Assembly: GCA_902728285.1 (NCBI GenBank)
Contig: CACVBU010001050.1
Span: 114,797-178,796, forward strand
Direction of reading: 5' to 3'
From: Clytia hemisphaerica
Lineage: Eukaryota; Cnidaria; Hydrozoa; Leptothecata; Clytiidae
Length of the DNA: 64,000 bases
The translations under genes and the position numbers were made by a program. The notes below the pieces were generated by a model, which worked only from the letters and a program-made list of their open reading frames with translations, was not told where the DNA came from and did not search any database. Positions within the stretch are counted from its first letter, which is position 1. The number at the start of each line of letters is the position of its first letter. Below, piece by piece: positions 8,465 to 19,800 of the stretch.

Positions 8465-11400
8465 AAACAAGTCACCCCTCCTGTAATCAAAAACCGGTTC
8501 AAACATGCCTTGTCACCATCAAAACCATCCACCTGCACAGAAGCACAAAAGTCTGAACCCCTTTCCACTTTATCCTCAAACACACCACCCAAAAAGCACG
8601 CGTACGACAAGTCTCCAGTCAGTAAAACTCCTCCAAGCAAGCCATTACATTCTGCTAAACGACCATCCTCGTCCCCAGCTAACCCCTCTGCCAAACGACC
8701 ATCCTCGTCCCCAGCTAACCCTTCTGCCAAACCTAACCTTCCACCGCCGTCACCTTTGAAACCGTCTCCAAAGTCCTCTCAAGTCTCACAATCAAAACAC
8801 GAGAATTTAGAATGCTACATGCCCAATGACAATTTGAATTTAGACGAAGTGGATATAGAAAACACATCATCCAATAATTTGCGAGGTGTCTCACCGCCAC
8901 CCTCCCAGTCTCCCTCAAAGCAAGTACCAAAATCTCCGCTGAAGAGCAAACCATCTCATGCGAGCAAAATCCTTGCCAGTTGGAGACCTTCCATAAGAGA
9001 GGAAGATAAAGAGTGGATTGGGCGGGAACTGTTCAACAGCGACGGAAAAATTAAGAAACCGTATAGACTCTTTTACTACCCAATACCTGCAGTTGAAACC
9101 AGTGCGATACCGTCAACGTCGCACTATTTTACGCGAAACTTTTTCTTGTGGATGCCACGGAAAATGTGGATGCTAGAGTTCGATTGCCCGAAATGCCATG
9201 GGAAAAAAACAATGAGATCTCACGGTATGCATGCAAAAATAAGGAAGGTGGTCGACATTCAGGATTTTTATTACATGGGGACAGAGAATTTAGAATGCAA
9301 CAGGATAGATTGCAAACGTCAAATCCCTTCCTGGGATGAAGCTATCCTAGATCAGCTACCGTACACCATTCGTCTCAAGTTTCCTGCCTATCTCACCCGC
9401 CATCATGCAGCTGACAAATCAATATTGACAACGCTGAGGTCAAGATCTGCTGGCAATACCCCAACATCTATTTCTAAAGTCATTATGGAATCACACAGTG
9501 AGTGGTTCATGCGTCGATCTATTATGTACATGGGAGACGTGAAGGAATGTTTGAAGAACCGCCTTGTCGTTGCTCCAGAATTTGATAAACCGCCATCGTT
9601 TGACCTTGTGCCAACCGCAAAATGGTTTCTGTCTGTTTACGTCAAAGATGTTATGGATCGAAATGACCAGCTGAAAGGTATGATCACCAGCACGCTTGGA
9701 AAAATCCTCAAAATCGATTCCACGAAGAAAGTTCTCAAAAAGCTATCGGGAAAAGCCAAAGGCACTGGCACCTGGACCACAAATGTGGGGAATGAATATG
9801 GTGCAATCTTGAATTGTGTGATCACTGCATCTGAGTCCAACGAGTCACTTAAACCTCTTGCAGAGGGTTTAATGGATCGATTTCGAAAGGCAGGCGCTGA
9901 CCAACCCCTTTTGATCTACACTGACAGAGATTGCTGCTGCAGCAATCACGGCAATGGTCCGTCCAAGCTCACCGATCTTTTTGTTGAGTGGGAAGGCATG
10001 CTTATCCGCCTTGATGTCTGGCATTACATGCGACGCATTGCACAAGGCTGCTCAAGTGAATCGCACCCTTTGTATGGTTTGTTCATGGCTCAACTTTCAG
10101 GCTGCATTTTTGATGTGTGCAAAGAGGATTATGACAGACTCTTTGAGGCAAAGCGTCAAATAATGGAATCAGTTGGTGTCAGAAACCCTACAGCCCAAGC
10201 TATCAAAGCTGCCATCACACCTGACGAAATCAAGCGCCACTGTCGACGTGTGACAAGAGGAAAAGACGTCACCTACAAAAGGATTGATGCACTGATGTGT
10301 GACTTCATGTTTGCCACCGACTCTATGGGTGTTTATCTTTTCAACCAGAACATGAGAGACATCTGGGATGAACAAAAGAAACATGTTGGTTGCATTCAAG
10401 ATCCCGACGGTATCGACTTGTACGCGGTTGTGGATGTCATCGAAAAGGGGGATTCAAAACTTCCAGTCTATCGTTGTGCAAGAGGATCAAATTCCTTGGA
10501 ATCCTTTCACTCTCACCTCTGCAATTTCATCCCAGGAACCTCGGCCAACGCTGTAAACTTTCAAGCTTACCTCTTGGATGGCATTGCAAGATGGAATCAG
10601 GAAAGAAAGCAGGCACTGGATGAGCAAGCTCCAGCCCAACTCAAGTGGCAGTCAATCTTGTTGAAAGAAAAACTCGAAGCTCGCCAGATAACAAGAGAAT
10701 TCGAAGAAAAGGCTAGAGCTGAATTGAAGACCAAGATGGCAGCAATAGAAAACAAACAAGAAGGCCAATACCTTGAAGATGAGAACCTTCGACCAAGAAC
10801 TCATCCAAACCTTCAACAGTCTGCACATCGACATTTTCGGTGGTGATCCTCCTCTCAACAAACCAGATGCTTCTGCTGAAATCGACGAGTTGTTTGGCAT
10901 GGAGTTCGTTTTTGCACAATCACAAAGAGAATTCAACAAAATCTTCATCGATGAAACCCTTGGCAAACAGGAGGATCAAGCTGATTCCGGCATCGAACTT
11001 GAGGATGACGAGACAAAGGAGCCTGTACCCGACCTCTTGGATGATCCAACCTTTGTTGACCCAAAAATTGATGAACCTGCTGAAGAGACTGATCCAGCAG
11101 AAACTAGCCCAGAACCAGTCGCAACTGACAGCCGTGGCATTCCTGGTTGGAACAAAGTGGATCAACTCGTCCAATCTCTTCTCAATCAGAAAGGAGGGGT
11201 TAGTATGACCATTGCCGAAGGTGACGAAATCGTAAAGCTTTACAACCAACTGGATGATTTCGACAAACAGCCCACAATCTACTTCCCAGTGCCAACCAAA
11301 GGCCAAACTTCAGGTCGATTCATGAGGAAGAAGAAATCAACCGACCAACAAAACATGATTGCAATGAGACAAACGTTTGTTACTGGCACCTTACCACCTC

Positions 11401-12375
11401 TAAGTCCAGAAACAAATCGAATCGTCGAATGCATCTGCATCCATCTCACCAACAAGCACGTGACCAGCTCGACCGTCGTCAAGTCGCCATCCAAACGCGC
11501 AAGTCAATCAAGGTGGAACAAAGTGATTGCTGAGTACAACAACGCAAGAGCCAGAGTCTTCTCAAGCAAAGCTGTGTGCACCAAAACTTCAATCGCTCTT
11601 TTTCAAATCAACGAACCCAAACTCATAGCTTGGCACACCAAATCAACAAGAATTACAGAAGTCAAATCTTTGATGAAAGGCAGAAAGTTACCAGGAAGTC
11701 TCAGTCTGACTCATGAAACGCCAACACCAACAAAACATGATGCGTCCTTCTCAGGCTCTAAGATGACCTTCAAAGACCGGAAAGACTTGAGGGGACAGGC
11801 CAAAAAACCACCATCAAAGGTAGGAGATGTACCACCCCCAGACACGTCCGACCCATTTCTCGACATGCCATCTATTGAAAACTCAACCACTGACCCATCT
11901 CCTTCACCATCTGGAATGATCAAAGCCAAAATCATCAAGCCACAAGTCATTCAGCAACCCTTATATTTACCCCAACAACAGCTACCCCAGTTCGTCATTC
12001 AACAGCCGACTTTCCAACAGCAACCGTTTCAACCACGACCATTATTTGCACCACAAGCCTTGTTTCCAAACCTGTTGCCCAAACCTATTGTCAGTACTCA
12101 ACCAATCCATCCTCTCTTCAACTAACACCCCGATGCCTGTAGCCAAGACGACCATGTACCGGTATCTGAAGGCAGGGAAGGATCCCAAGGAGGCTGCTAA
12201 GAGAAAGAAGTACTCTTGCTCTATCTGTAGCAGACCAACTAGTGATCCTGACCATACGCAACTTCAAGGATATCGGTACTGCCCTCAAAATCAGCAATCT
12301 TTCGAGCAATGGAAAAAAGAGACTTATGAGAAAATCAGACTAAGGAAAGAAGCTAAAAGTAAAAAAAACAAATGA
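8465..12375 (+). pseudogene. Gene 2 main exon: DDE transposase-derived protein, two frame breaks
   Basis: Acceptor TTTAG ends at 8464; phase 0 from exon 2 gives KQVTPPVIKNRFKHALSPS, matching FKHASP/FKWASP of the paralogues. Order: Ser/Pro-rich linker (a 36-bp unit is doubled near 8660-8730); zinc-ribbon-like C-x2-C near 9187 and a Cys pair near 9300; RNase H-like core with Asp in KIDST (9716), Asp in TDRDCC (9923), Asp-x-x-His (LDVWH, 10013-10024) and Glu in SLESFH (10499); acidic linker; RGIPGWNKVDQL; basic block; Pro/Gln-rich tail; C-x2-C-x8-H-x8-C end. The frame shifts near 10775 (inside an extra Lys/Glu-rich segment of about 40 residues) and near 12115, just before the MPVAKTTMYRY motif. 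If these are sequencing errors the gene is intact; otherwise it is decaying. No GT-AG intron explains either break. Confidence 0.7.
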
Positions 12376-12483
12376 TAAATGATACTATTTTTATACTTTT
12401 TTATACATTACCATTACCATTTTTCTACATTTTTGGTGTCAAAAAATGTTGTATAGTTAGGCCACTTACCTATCCTTTTAACA

Positions 12484-12591
12484 GAAATCGAAAGTGAAAG
12501 TGGTTTGCAAACTGTTAAAAATTGTGCTCTCAGTGAAAAGACTTAGTAAATTTCTGATCTCTTTGAAAACGAAAGTGAAAGTGATCACGTG
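12484..12591 (+). promoter_or_regulatory. IRF-type arrays plus E-box (gene 2)
   Basis: GAAATCGAAAGTGAAAGTG at 12484-12502, CTCTCAGTGAAAAGACTTAG at 12527, GAAAACGAAAGTGAAAGTG at 12565-12583 and CACGTG at 12586-12591. This is the cleanest copy of the composite, in the same position relative to the transposase stop as in genes 1 and 3. A lone GGTCACGTGAC follows at 12823-12833. Confidence 0.6.
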
Positions 12592-12910
12592 ACTCATTTG
12601 GAGAGACATTATATTCTACATTCTTTTGTTTAACATTCTTATGTTTTACCATTCTTCTGTTCATATAGTAGGATATTTTATCATAAAAATTTTTAAACGT
12701 ACATATTCCTAGGTTTTATCCTGTACATAGTTTATTGAAAACATAAAAAACGAACTCTCTTCCCATTTCTGCACCCCCAAAAATTGAGCTCTCAGCTAAA
12801 AGACTTAGTAATTTTCAGAATGGTCACGTGACTTATTTTGGAGAAAACTTCTGACCATATATTTCATGTTCGTTTCTTTTTATTTACAGATAATAACTAA
12901 CAAATATATA

Positions 12911-13069
12911 ATGGATCCAGAAGCAGAAGGAACAGGAGTGGCTATCATTCTTGGAAATGACCTGACTGACGCAGGGCTGGACGTGATGTCCTCCAAAAAA
13001 TATTGTTGTTTGCTGTTAATAATATTTTTCGTACTGTCGCTGTTATTGTTAGTTTGGTTATTGTCATAA
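12911..13069 (+). CDS. Small tail-anchored membrane protein of gene 2 (52 aa)
   Basis: The exon opens after acceptor TTTTATTTACAG (about 12889); first ATG 12911. Acidic N terminus, then GLDVMSSKKYCC, then one long hydrophobic segment ending WLLS at the C terminus. Same length and layout as 6115-6279, with most N-terminal residues changed but the KK-x-C patch and membrane segment kept. I infer a tail-anchored protein of an internal membrane. The transcript start is unknown; the exon could be joined by alternative splicing from the upstream leader or from a local promoter. Confidence 0.6.
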   Translation: MDPEAEGTGVAIILGNDLTDAGLDVMSSKKYCCLLLIIFFVLSLLLLVWLLS

Positions 13070-13308
13070 ATGTCATAAATGTTTGGATTTGTTTGGTTTC
13101 TTTGTTCTGGTTCACTGTTCGTATTGCTGATATTTTTTTATGTTTTATAGCTTTTTAACACCTTTAAGGTATATTTTTGTATATTTTGTATATTTTGTAT
13201 ATATTTAAAAGGAAGATAATCCTCTAAAATCACTATAATTAGACATTTAATTCATTGTTTAAAGGCCAGAAAATGAGCTCTCAGTGAAAAGACTTAGTAA
13301 ATTTTATA

Positions 13309-13414
13309 GAAAACGAAAGTGAAAGTGAATATGAAAATGTCAAAAAGTATGCTCTCAGCCAAAAGACTTAGTAAATTTTAGAATGGTCACGTGACCTTTT
13401 TTGATCACGTGACC
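13309..13414 (+). promoter_or_regulatory. IRF-type array and paired E-boxes (gene 2)
   Basis: GAAAACGAAAGTGAAAGTG at 13309-13327, then GGTCACGTGACC at 13385-13396 and GATCACGTGACC at 13403-13414. The E-box pair recurs with the same 18-bp register at 22275-22304 (gene 3) and 40065-40094 (segment D). Confidence 0.6.
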
Positions 13415-13489
13415 TCTTTTGAACACTGTATTTCACTCTTTTCTCTTATTTTCTAGATCTTTCGATCAACAACAACAAGAAGAACAATA

Positions 13490-13533
13490 CCCCTGCTAGG
13501 TAGTTTAAGCTGAGTTCAATTCTCAGTCAGGGG
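13490..13533 (+). ncRNA. Compact tRNA-like hairpin (gene 2)
   Basis: Acceptor TTATTTTCTAG ends near 13456. Outer stem CCCCTG (13490-13495) with CAGGGG (13528-13533); inner hairpin CTGAG (13510-13514), loop TTCAATT, CTCAG (13522-13526). Relative to gene 1 (ACCCTAG/CTAGGGT) the outer stem changed on both sides and still pairs, so structure rather than sequence is conserved. A U-rich tract and a CAA-rich tract precede it. Confidence 0.55.
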
Positions 13534-13680
13534 AAATGCTACTAAATGCACAAAATATTCATCACAGAAGAATTTAATGAGGACACTGGTCAAAAAATAG
13601 CGTTTTTAAAGGTAAATCTTCAAATAAAGACCCTCAAAAAATGCCCTCTCAGCCAAAAGACTTAGTAATTTTTAGAATGC

Positions 13681-13707
13681 TCACGTGACTTTTTTGATCA
13701 CGTGACC
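13681..13707 (+). promoter_or_regulatory. Paired E-boxes near the gene 2 module end
   Basis: CTCACGTGAC (13680-13689) and GATCACGTGACC (13696-13707), preceded by a CTCTCAGCCAAAAGACTTAG word near 13644. A pyrimidine-rich ATTTTAG acceptor-like site follows near 13747 with no recognisable exon. Confidence 0.45.
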
Positions 13708-13869
13708 TCTTTTGAACACTGTATTTCTCTCTTTTCTCTTATTTTAGTCAGTTTAAAGGCTAAACATCTTATTTTTCATTAAGGATCTCAAAATCAGCTG
13801 AATTTGGCTTGGAAAACACGAAAATGCAATAAAAATCAGCGCAAAATCAGCTGATGAAAACTATGGTGG

Positions 13870-14010
13870 TACCATTATGGAATTTTCCCGCTTTTCTCGC
13901 CTCTTCCCCTCTCTTTTCCCCCTCTTCCCCTTCTTTTTTTCTTCCTCGCCCTTTTCGACCTCGACCCTTCTCCCCCCGGCCTTGCGCAGGGGCGATCTTA
14001 ATCTTAGACA
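13870..14010 (+). other. Module boundary: pyrimidine tract and antisense U6-like sequence
   Basis: A C/T-rich tract of about 100 bp is followed by CCTTGCGCAGGGGCGATCTT (from 13980) and AATCTT. Compared with the U6 core on the opposite strand, the CCTTGCGCAGGGG block and TAATCTT are kept and the rest is altered. The next promoter begins directly after it. Confidence 0.55.
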
Positions 14011-14236
14011 TATATTGGAACTGATTGGAACTTTTGGAACTGACAATACATTGGAACTCATTCCCCTCTCTCATTGGTTTGCCGTTCCAAAGTTGTTCCA
14101 AATTGAGTTCCAAATACTACCAATCATATTGCTCCGTGAGTTCCAATTAGTTCCAAAGTTCCAAATGTACTATTTCTATTGGCTTATTTCATATTTCTAA
14201 TCCCGCGAATCTATTGGTCGAAAAATCAAAAAAAGA
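14011..14236 (+). promoter_or_regulatory. Gene 3 promoter with inverted GGAACT array
   Basis: Four GGAACT words on the left face several AGTTCC words on the right (to about 14163), making an imperfect inverted array of about 150 bp. CCAAT boxes occur in both orientations near 14073, 14124, 14177 and 14212. The region ends at AAGATGGCTGCC (YY1-like), whose ATG at 14236 opens a 12-codon frame (stop 14272-14274). No TATA box is seen here. Confidence 0.5.
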
Positions 14237-14412
14237 TGGCTGCCGTGGCGGAGTTGATTTTCTCAGCTTTTTAGCTGTAGCTAGAATTTCAGACTTTACA
14301 TCTTATTCAATTGGCTCTAAGACTGCGATTTAAACAGAAGTAAACCTGGTTTTACTTCAGGAACATTCTTCTAAACATTCTCTAAAAGTTTCAAGTCATT
14401 TGCTCAAGTTTT

Positions 14413-15385
14413 CATCAAATTATGAGTGATTTTCTACTAAATCCAGACTTAGTCATTTTTCAGCATAAACATTGATTTTTTAGAACTGGACAAGGATATT
14501 TTTACAAACAACCACCACTGGGAATGGACAAAGCATCATATAGTACAGTTCATGTGTAAGTTTGAAGAAGATTGAAACATCTTTAATGAAGTTATGGCTG
14601 AAAAAGATGATTTTCTCTATTATGCCATCAAATTATGAGTGATTTTCTACTAAATCCAGACTTAGTCATTTTTCAGCATAAACATTGATTTTTTAGAACT
14701 GGACAAGGATATTTTTACAAACAACCACCACTGGGAATGGACAAAGCATCATATAGTACAGTTCATGTGTAAGTTTGAAGAAGATTGAAACATTTTTAAT
14801 GAAGTTATGGCTGAAAATGATGTTTTGCTGGACTTAGTCGTTTTTCGCTTTGTTGACGGCTGTCACGTTGATTTTTTACATTGGACTGGGGCCGAGTTAA
14901 AACAAACCACTACTGGAATTTAACAAAGCATCATATAATGTAGTTCCTGTGTAAGTTTGAAGAAGATTGAAACATTTTTGGTAAAGTTATGGCTGAAAAA
15001 GATGATTTGCTGGACTTAGTCGTTTTTCGCTTTGTTGACGGCCGTCAGGTTGATTTTTTACATTGGACTGGGACCGAGTTAAAACAAACCACTACTGGAA
15101 TTTAACAAAGCATCATATAATGTAGTTCCTGTGTAAGTTTGAAGAAGATTGAAACATTTTTGGTAAAGTTATGGCTGAAAATGATGTTTTGCTGGACTTA
15201 GTCGTTTTTCGCTTTGTTGACGGCCGTCACATTGATTTTTTACATTGGACTGGGACCGAGTTAAAACAAACCACTACTGGAATTTAACAAAGCATCATAT
15301 AATGTAGTTCCTGTGTAAGTTTGAAGAAGATTGAAACATTTTTGGTAAAGTTATGGCTGAAAAAGATGATTTTCTCTATTATGCC
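14413..15385 (+). repeat. Tandem array, units of about 214 and 182 bp
   Basis: Five diverged units: two of about 214 bp (starts near 14413 and 14627) and three of about 182 bp (GCTGGACTTAGTCG near 14827, 15009 and 15191). Each contains AAGTTTGAAGAAGATTGAAA and a GTGTAAGT donor-like word. It lies in the 5' untranslated part or intron 1 of gene 3. From 15386 to 15830 I see no gene. Confidence 0.85.
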
Positions 15386-15832
15386 ATAATTCACGGTTTT
15401 ATCAAAAGTCGTTTTATTTCTTAATGTCGCGAATAAATTTTTTTACAACAAACCACTACCAGAGATTGATTAAGCATATATAAGTGCAGTTCCTATGTGA
15501 ATTTGAAGGTGAATGAAATATTTTTCAAGAAGATATTCATAAAAGTTATACATACGTTATTATATATAAATGTTTTTACGTAACGCTCAGAACTTAGGTT
15601 GAAATCAGTAAATCAGTATGAATGTATGAAAATCCACTAACCTTTGTTTTGGACGAGCTACCTTTATTCCAATTACTGTCCGAAAAAGGGTTGGACAGTT
15701 CCTGAAGCCTTCCACTCTACTAGCCTAAAGCTTACGCAAAGGGAATTAGTCAGGAAGGATTAAAGCACATAAAGTACTAGACTTGGGACGCAAAGTGTTA
15801 TGCTCCCAAGCTCCTTTGGGCTACTTGAATGT

Positions 15833-15840
15833 TATAAAAG
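15833..15840 (+). promoter_or_regulatory. Candidate TATA box in the gene 3 leader
   Basis: TATAAAAG followed by GGGTCC, about 570 bp upstream of the exon 2 ATG. It lies just after a CTTGGGA...TCCCAAG inverted repeat (about 15783-15811). It could be an alternative gene 3 promoter; chance occurrence in AT-rich DNA is possible. Confidence 0.3.
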
Positions 15841-16412
15841 GGGTCCTCCCTCCAGTGCCACTATATGTTTCTAGCTTTACAAATTTAGCTTAAATAAGAA
15901 ACAAATAATGGCAAATGTTGTGGACAGTATTGGAAAGGTCGTAGCCAAAATGCCATCGATTTGTCTCTTTTCTTCATACATGCCAGAACATAGTTCATTT
16001 TAACCTTCCTTTCTAATTTTTGCTTTTTTAAAAATCTTTTTCAATTTTTGAGTGAATTTCTTCCCTTTTTGACTTAGTAAAAATATCATTTTGGCGCCGA
16101 TTTCCTGAAAAATGAGCGCCTGAAGTGCCACTAAAGATCAACAGCCTTTTTCATCAAGGAAATTATAAGCTCGCGCCGAGACGCTAAGAAAATTACGTCT
16201 CTTTAGGTAACACTTTGTTTATGAATTTCGTAGCTCAGGCTCAGGCTCAAAGTGAAAAATTTCAAACACGTTGTTGGATTTGATTTTCTGGTTGGTTTGG
16301 GGATTTGTTTGCTATTCATTATCTGGTTATCTGGGTTGTCTTTGTGTTCATGTGTTTGATTCGTTAAGTTTTAATGTTTCCATTTCTTTTCCAAGTTGAA
16401 AAAAAATTACTA

Positions 16413-16739
16413 ATGCCGAAAACTGCTTTATCAGCCAAAGTATGGCAAACAAGACTACAAAGATATGCTGCAAAAGTAAAAGATGCCTTTCCTCCAGGGT
16501 CTTTTCCCTCAAAGAATACTACTTGGGGACAAGAGCGTGCCAAAATTGATGCCTGTCCTGTTTATATATCTCGGGCTGGGAAAGACATTTTTGGTCAAAA
16601 ACTGAAGTGTACTTGTGGATATTCACATGAAAAAATTGTTCACAATGATAGTAATAAAATCAACACTGGAGTTGGATCATCGGTGACAAAATCTGTCTCA
16701 CTTCCTTTGCATTCTAGCAATCTTTCAATAAATCAATTA
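16413..16739 (+). CDS. Gene 3 exon 2: small Cys/His N-terminal domain (109 codons)
   Basis: Acceptor TTTTCCAAG ends at 16395; ATG 16413; the ATG at 16374 lies on the intron side. Encodes a W-Q-x-R start, then Cys...SRAGKDIFGQ...KCTCGYSHEK, aligned with gene 2 exon 2, then a Ser/Asn-rich tail ending SINQL. Donor TTA|GTGAGT after 16739, phase 0; the 147-bp intron ends with TTCTAG at 16886. The Cys, Cys-x-Cys and His suggest a small zinc-binding unit. Probably part of the same polypeptide as 16887-20453; function unknown. Confidence 0.7.
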
Positions 16740-16886
16740 GTGAGTTTGATAACTTTATGTTGACATGTTTTTCTGATTTGGACTTTTTCTGATTTATAAA
16801 TTCTTAGCGCACGGTTCATTGTTTTGTTTTGGATTTGCTTACTGAATTCAGCCTTCTCAAGAACTTAATAAATTTCCTCGTTCTAG

Positions 16887-19800
16887 CCTTTGACCTCCAG
16901 ATTGAATCAACTTTCATCGTCACCGTCATCAACATTGTCTTCTCGGTCGCTTAAACGTACTTTTAAATGGGCGTCCCCTGCAACATCAACCGTTGATAGA
17001 CCTCATCAAACTGATCAGTCACCTGTCAAATCTTCAAATTTAGAGACTCCTCAAATACCTCAAGTATCAAATACCTCATCCACGTCAGTCCCTGCTGCAT
17101 CAGCCCTTGCTGCATCAGCCCTTGCCGCATCACCACCTACAACACCACCACCTGTCTCATCACCACAGAATACTCAGACCATATCCACTCCTACTTCTCA
17201 AGTTGCAAATAGCCCAGGATATAAAGAATCACCGATCTATCCCTTGCCTGATGTTGGAACACTTCCATCGTATTCTCCAACTTTATCACCTTTAAGTCCT
17301 GCTAAACCACGTCAACCGACTGACTTTTCTCTGAGGCCACCTAAAGATTGGAAGATGGAACCTGCAGATCGGGAATGGGTTGGACTACACGTATTTTCTT
17401 CCAAAAACACGTTGGCCCTGCCAATGCGTAATTGGTATTATCCACCTACAGTTTCAGCGATCGCCAAAAAGCCATCACCGCAGAACTATTTGCTGCACAA
17501 TTTTTTTCTATGGGCCCCAATGTCAATGTGGAAAGTTCAACTGAAATGTCAACGTGGTAATTGTGGTAAACCGCTGAGACGTAAAGGAATCTACACTCAC
17601 ACTCTTCGGACCGTTTGTGATATGCAAGATTTTTATTACTTAGCAACAGAGTACTACAATTGTACATGTAATTCCACATACGTAGGATGGGACAATTCTA
17701 TCATCTATCAGCTTTCAATTTCACAGCAATCAAAGTTTCCTGCATTTCTGATGTACCGCTCAACATTGGATAAGTCAATTCTTACCCTCCTCCGCTCACG
17801 AACCAAGGGAAACAGCCCAACAGCTACAGGTCATAGTATTGCAGAACTACACTCAGAGAACTATTTGAAAAAGATGTCAATGTACCTTGACGACTGTGTC
17901 CATCACAAAAATGGCATCGGCTCCCTTCTTTCCAATGAAACTTCATATCAACCACTTCCTCTGATGAAAGGAGTGCCAGAAGTACGGTGGTTTCTGGCTT
18001 GCTACACCAAAGACGTACTCCAACGGCAAGATGTTTTAAAAGGCAACATTACCTCTGTCTTCGGGAAGATTTTGAAAATTGATTCTACAGGTAAAACCCT
18101 TCGTAAATTGGCTGGGACGATACGTGGAAGTGCTCGCTGGGTTACGAATGTTGGCAATGAGTACGGTGCCATACTCCAAAGTGTCGTGGTTCACTCTGAA
18201 AGTAACGATACCCTTGAACAGATGGCTAAGGGGATTGTTGATCGTTATGCAGCCGCTGAAGTTCCACCCCCTAAGCTCATCTATACAGATAGAGATTGTT
18301 GCTCTTCGACTGGTCCAGCAAAAATCGAGAGTCTCTTTGTCCAGTGGAATGGTTTATTGGTGAGATTGGACGTTTGGCATTTGATGGAACGAATTGCTCT
18401 TGGTTACACCAGCAAAGACCACCCTCTTTACCAAACATTCATATCCCAACTCTCCGGATGCATTTTTGCCTACGACGAGGATGATTACCAGAAGTTAAAG
18501 AAAGCAAAGAGAATAGAGCTTCAGGAAGCTGGTTTGCGTAATCCCTCTGATGGAGCCATCAAATCATCTTTGACCAAGAAGGAGCTACTTGCCCACTGCA
18601 AAAGGTACACCCGTGGCGATTATGAAACTTGCAAAAGAATCGAAGCACTCATTTTGGAATTCACCGGGGCAACTGATGTCCTAGGCGCCCCTCTCTTCAA
18701 TGACGAGATGGTCAAGATTTGGGAAGAACAACGCCGACATATAGAATGTATCCAAGATCCACCTGGAATTCCCTTATATGCTGTTACCAAAACCATCAAG
18801 AAAGGGGGACAAGATCTACCGGTTTACCGATGTGCCAGAGGCAGCAATTCCTTGGAATCCTTCCATAGCCACCTGAAAGAGTTTATCCCTGGCACGTCTG
18901 CCAACGGTCTGCATTTTCAAGCTTACCTTTTAGATGGAATATCTCGTTGGAACACCGCTCGCAAAGAGGCCTTGCGCGACGACAAGCAAAATCAGATAAG
19001 GACTTTTGACCATGAACTTGCCCTCCGCTTTGATCAGCTGCATTCAAAGGTATTCAATAAGCCACTACTCGAAATGGAAGCTCCGGCCGCTCTGAATGAA
19101 GAGTTGATTGGAATGGAATACTTTTTCAAAGCGTCAAACATCACTGTTGATGCAGAATACATAAAGAACAACATAGAAGATGAAGACTCTGGCATAGAAG
19201 ACTTAACATTTGAGGACGCGCCAGCTGAAACCACAGACACAATAGCTCAAGAGGAAATTGATACCACCGAAAATGATGAAAATGATGAATCCGTCGACTC
19301 TTTAGGCATACCAGGATGGGGCCATGTTGATCGTCTTGCCCGTGCACTTCTTGATCTGGAAGGTGTCAGTATCCCTAAAGCCAAGTGCTCCACCATCTTA
19401 AAGCTGTTTGGCGCATTAAATGATTTTGACAAGCGCCCAATGAAATTTAAACCTGTCCCAATCAAGCCAGCCACCGGCAAGTTTAAACGGAAGCAGCAAA
19501 TGAGTGGCAATGCTAACGCTCGCATTGTTGCTATGCGAAGGAGCTTTGTTACTGGTGGTCAACCTTCACTTTGTCCCTCGAAAAATAGGATCGTTGAGGC
19601 CATCTTCATCCACCTTACCAACACGCATGCCTCCAGCAGCACAATCACCACAGCTGGTCAGAAGAGAAAGAACGAATCGAGATGGAAAAAGTGCATCACC
19701 GACTACAAGTATGTCCAGGCAAGAGTATCAAACAGCGAGTTGAGATCCTCAATCAGTGTTTTTCTATTCAATGTCAATGAGACTACCCTAATGAAGTGGC

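Noticed and set aside
13847-14113. Lys/Arg/Glu/Gly-rich minus-strand frames at module ends (also 6853-7149, 22637-23004, 40036-40335)
   Set aside because: They are translations of the pyrimidine tract in antisense; no conserved start, length or motif among modules.
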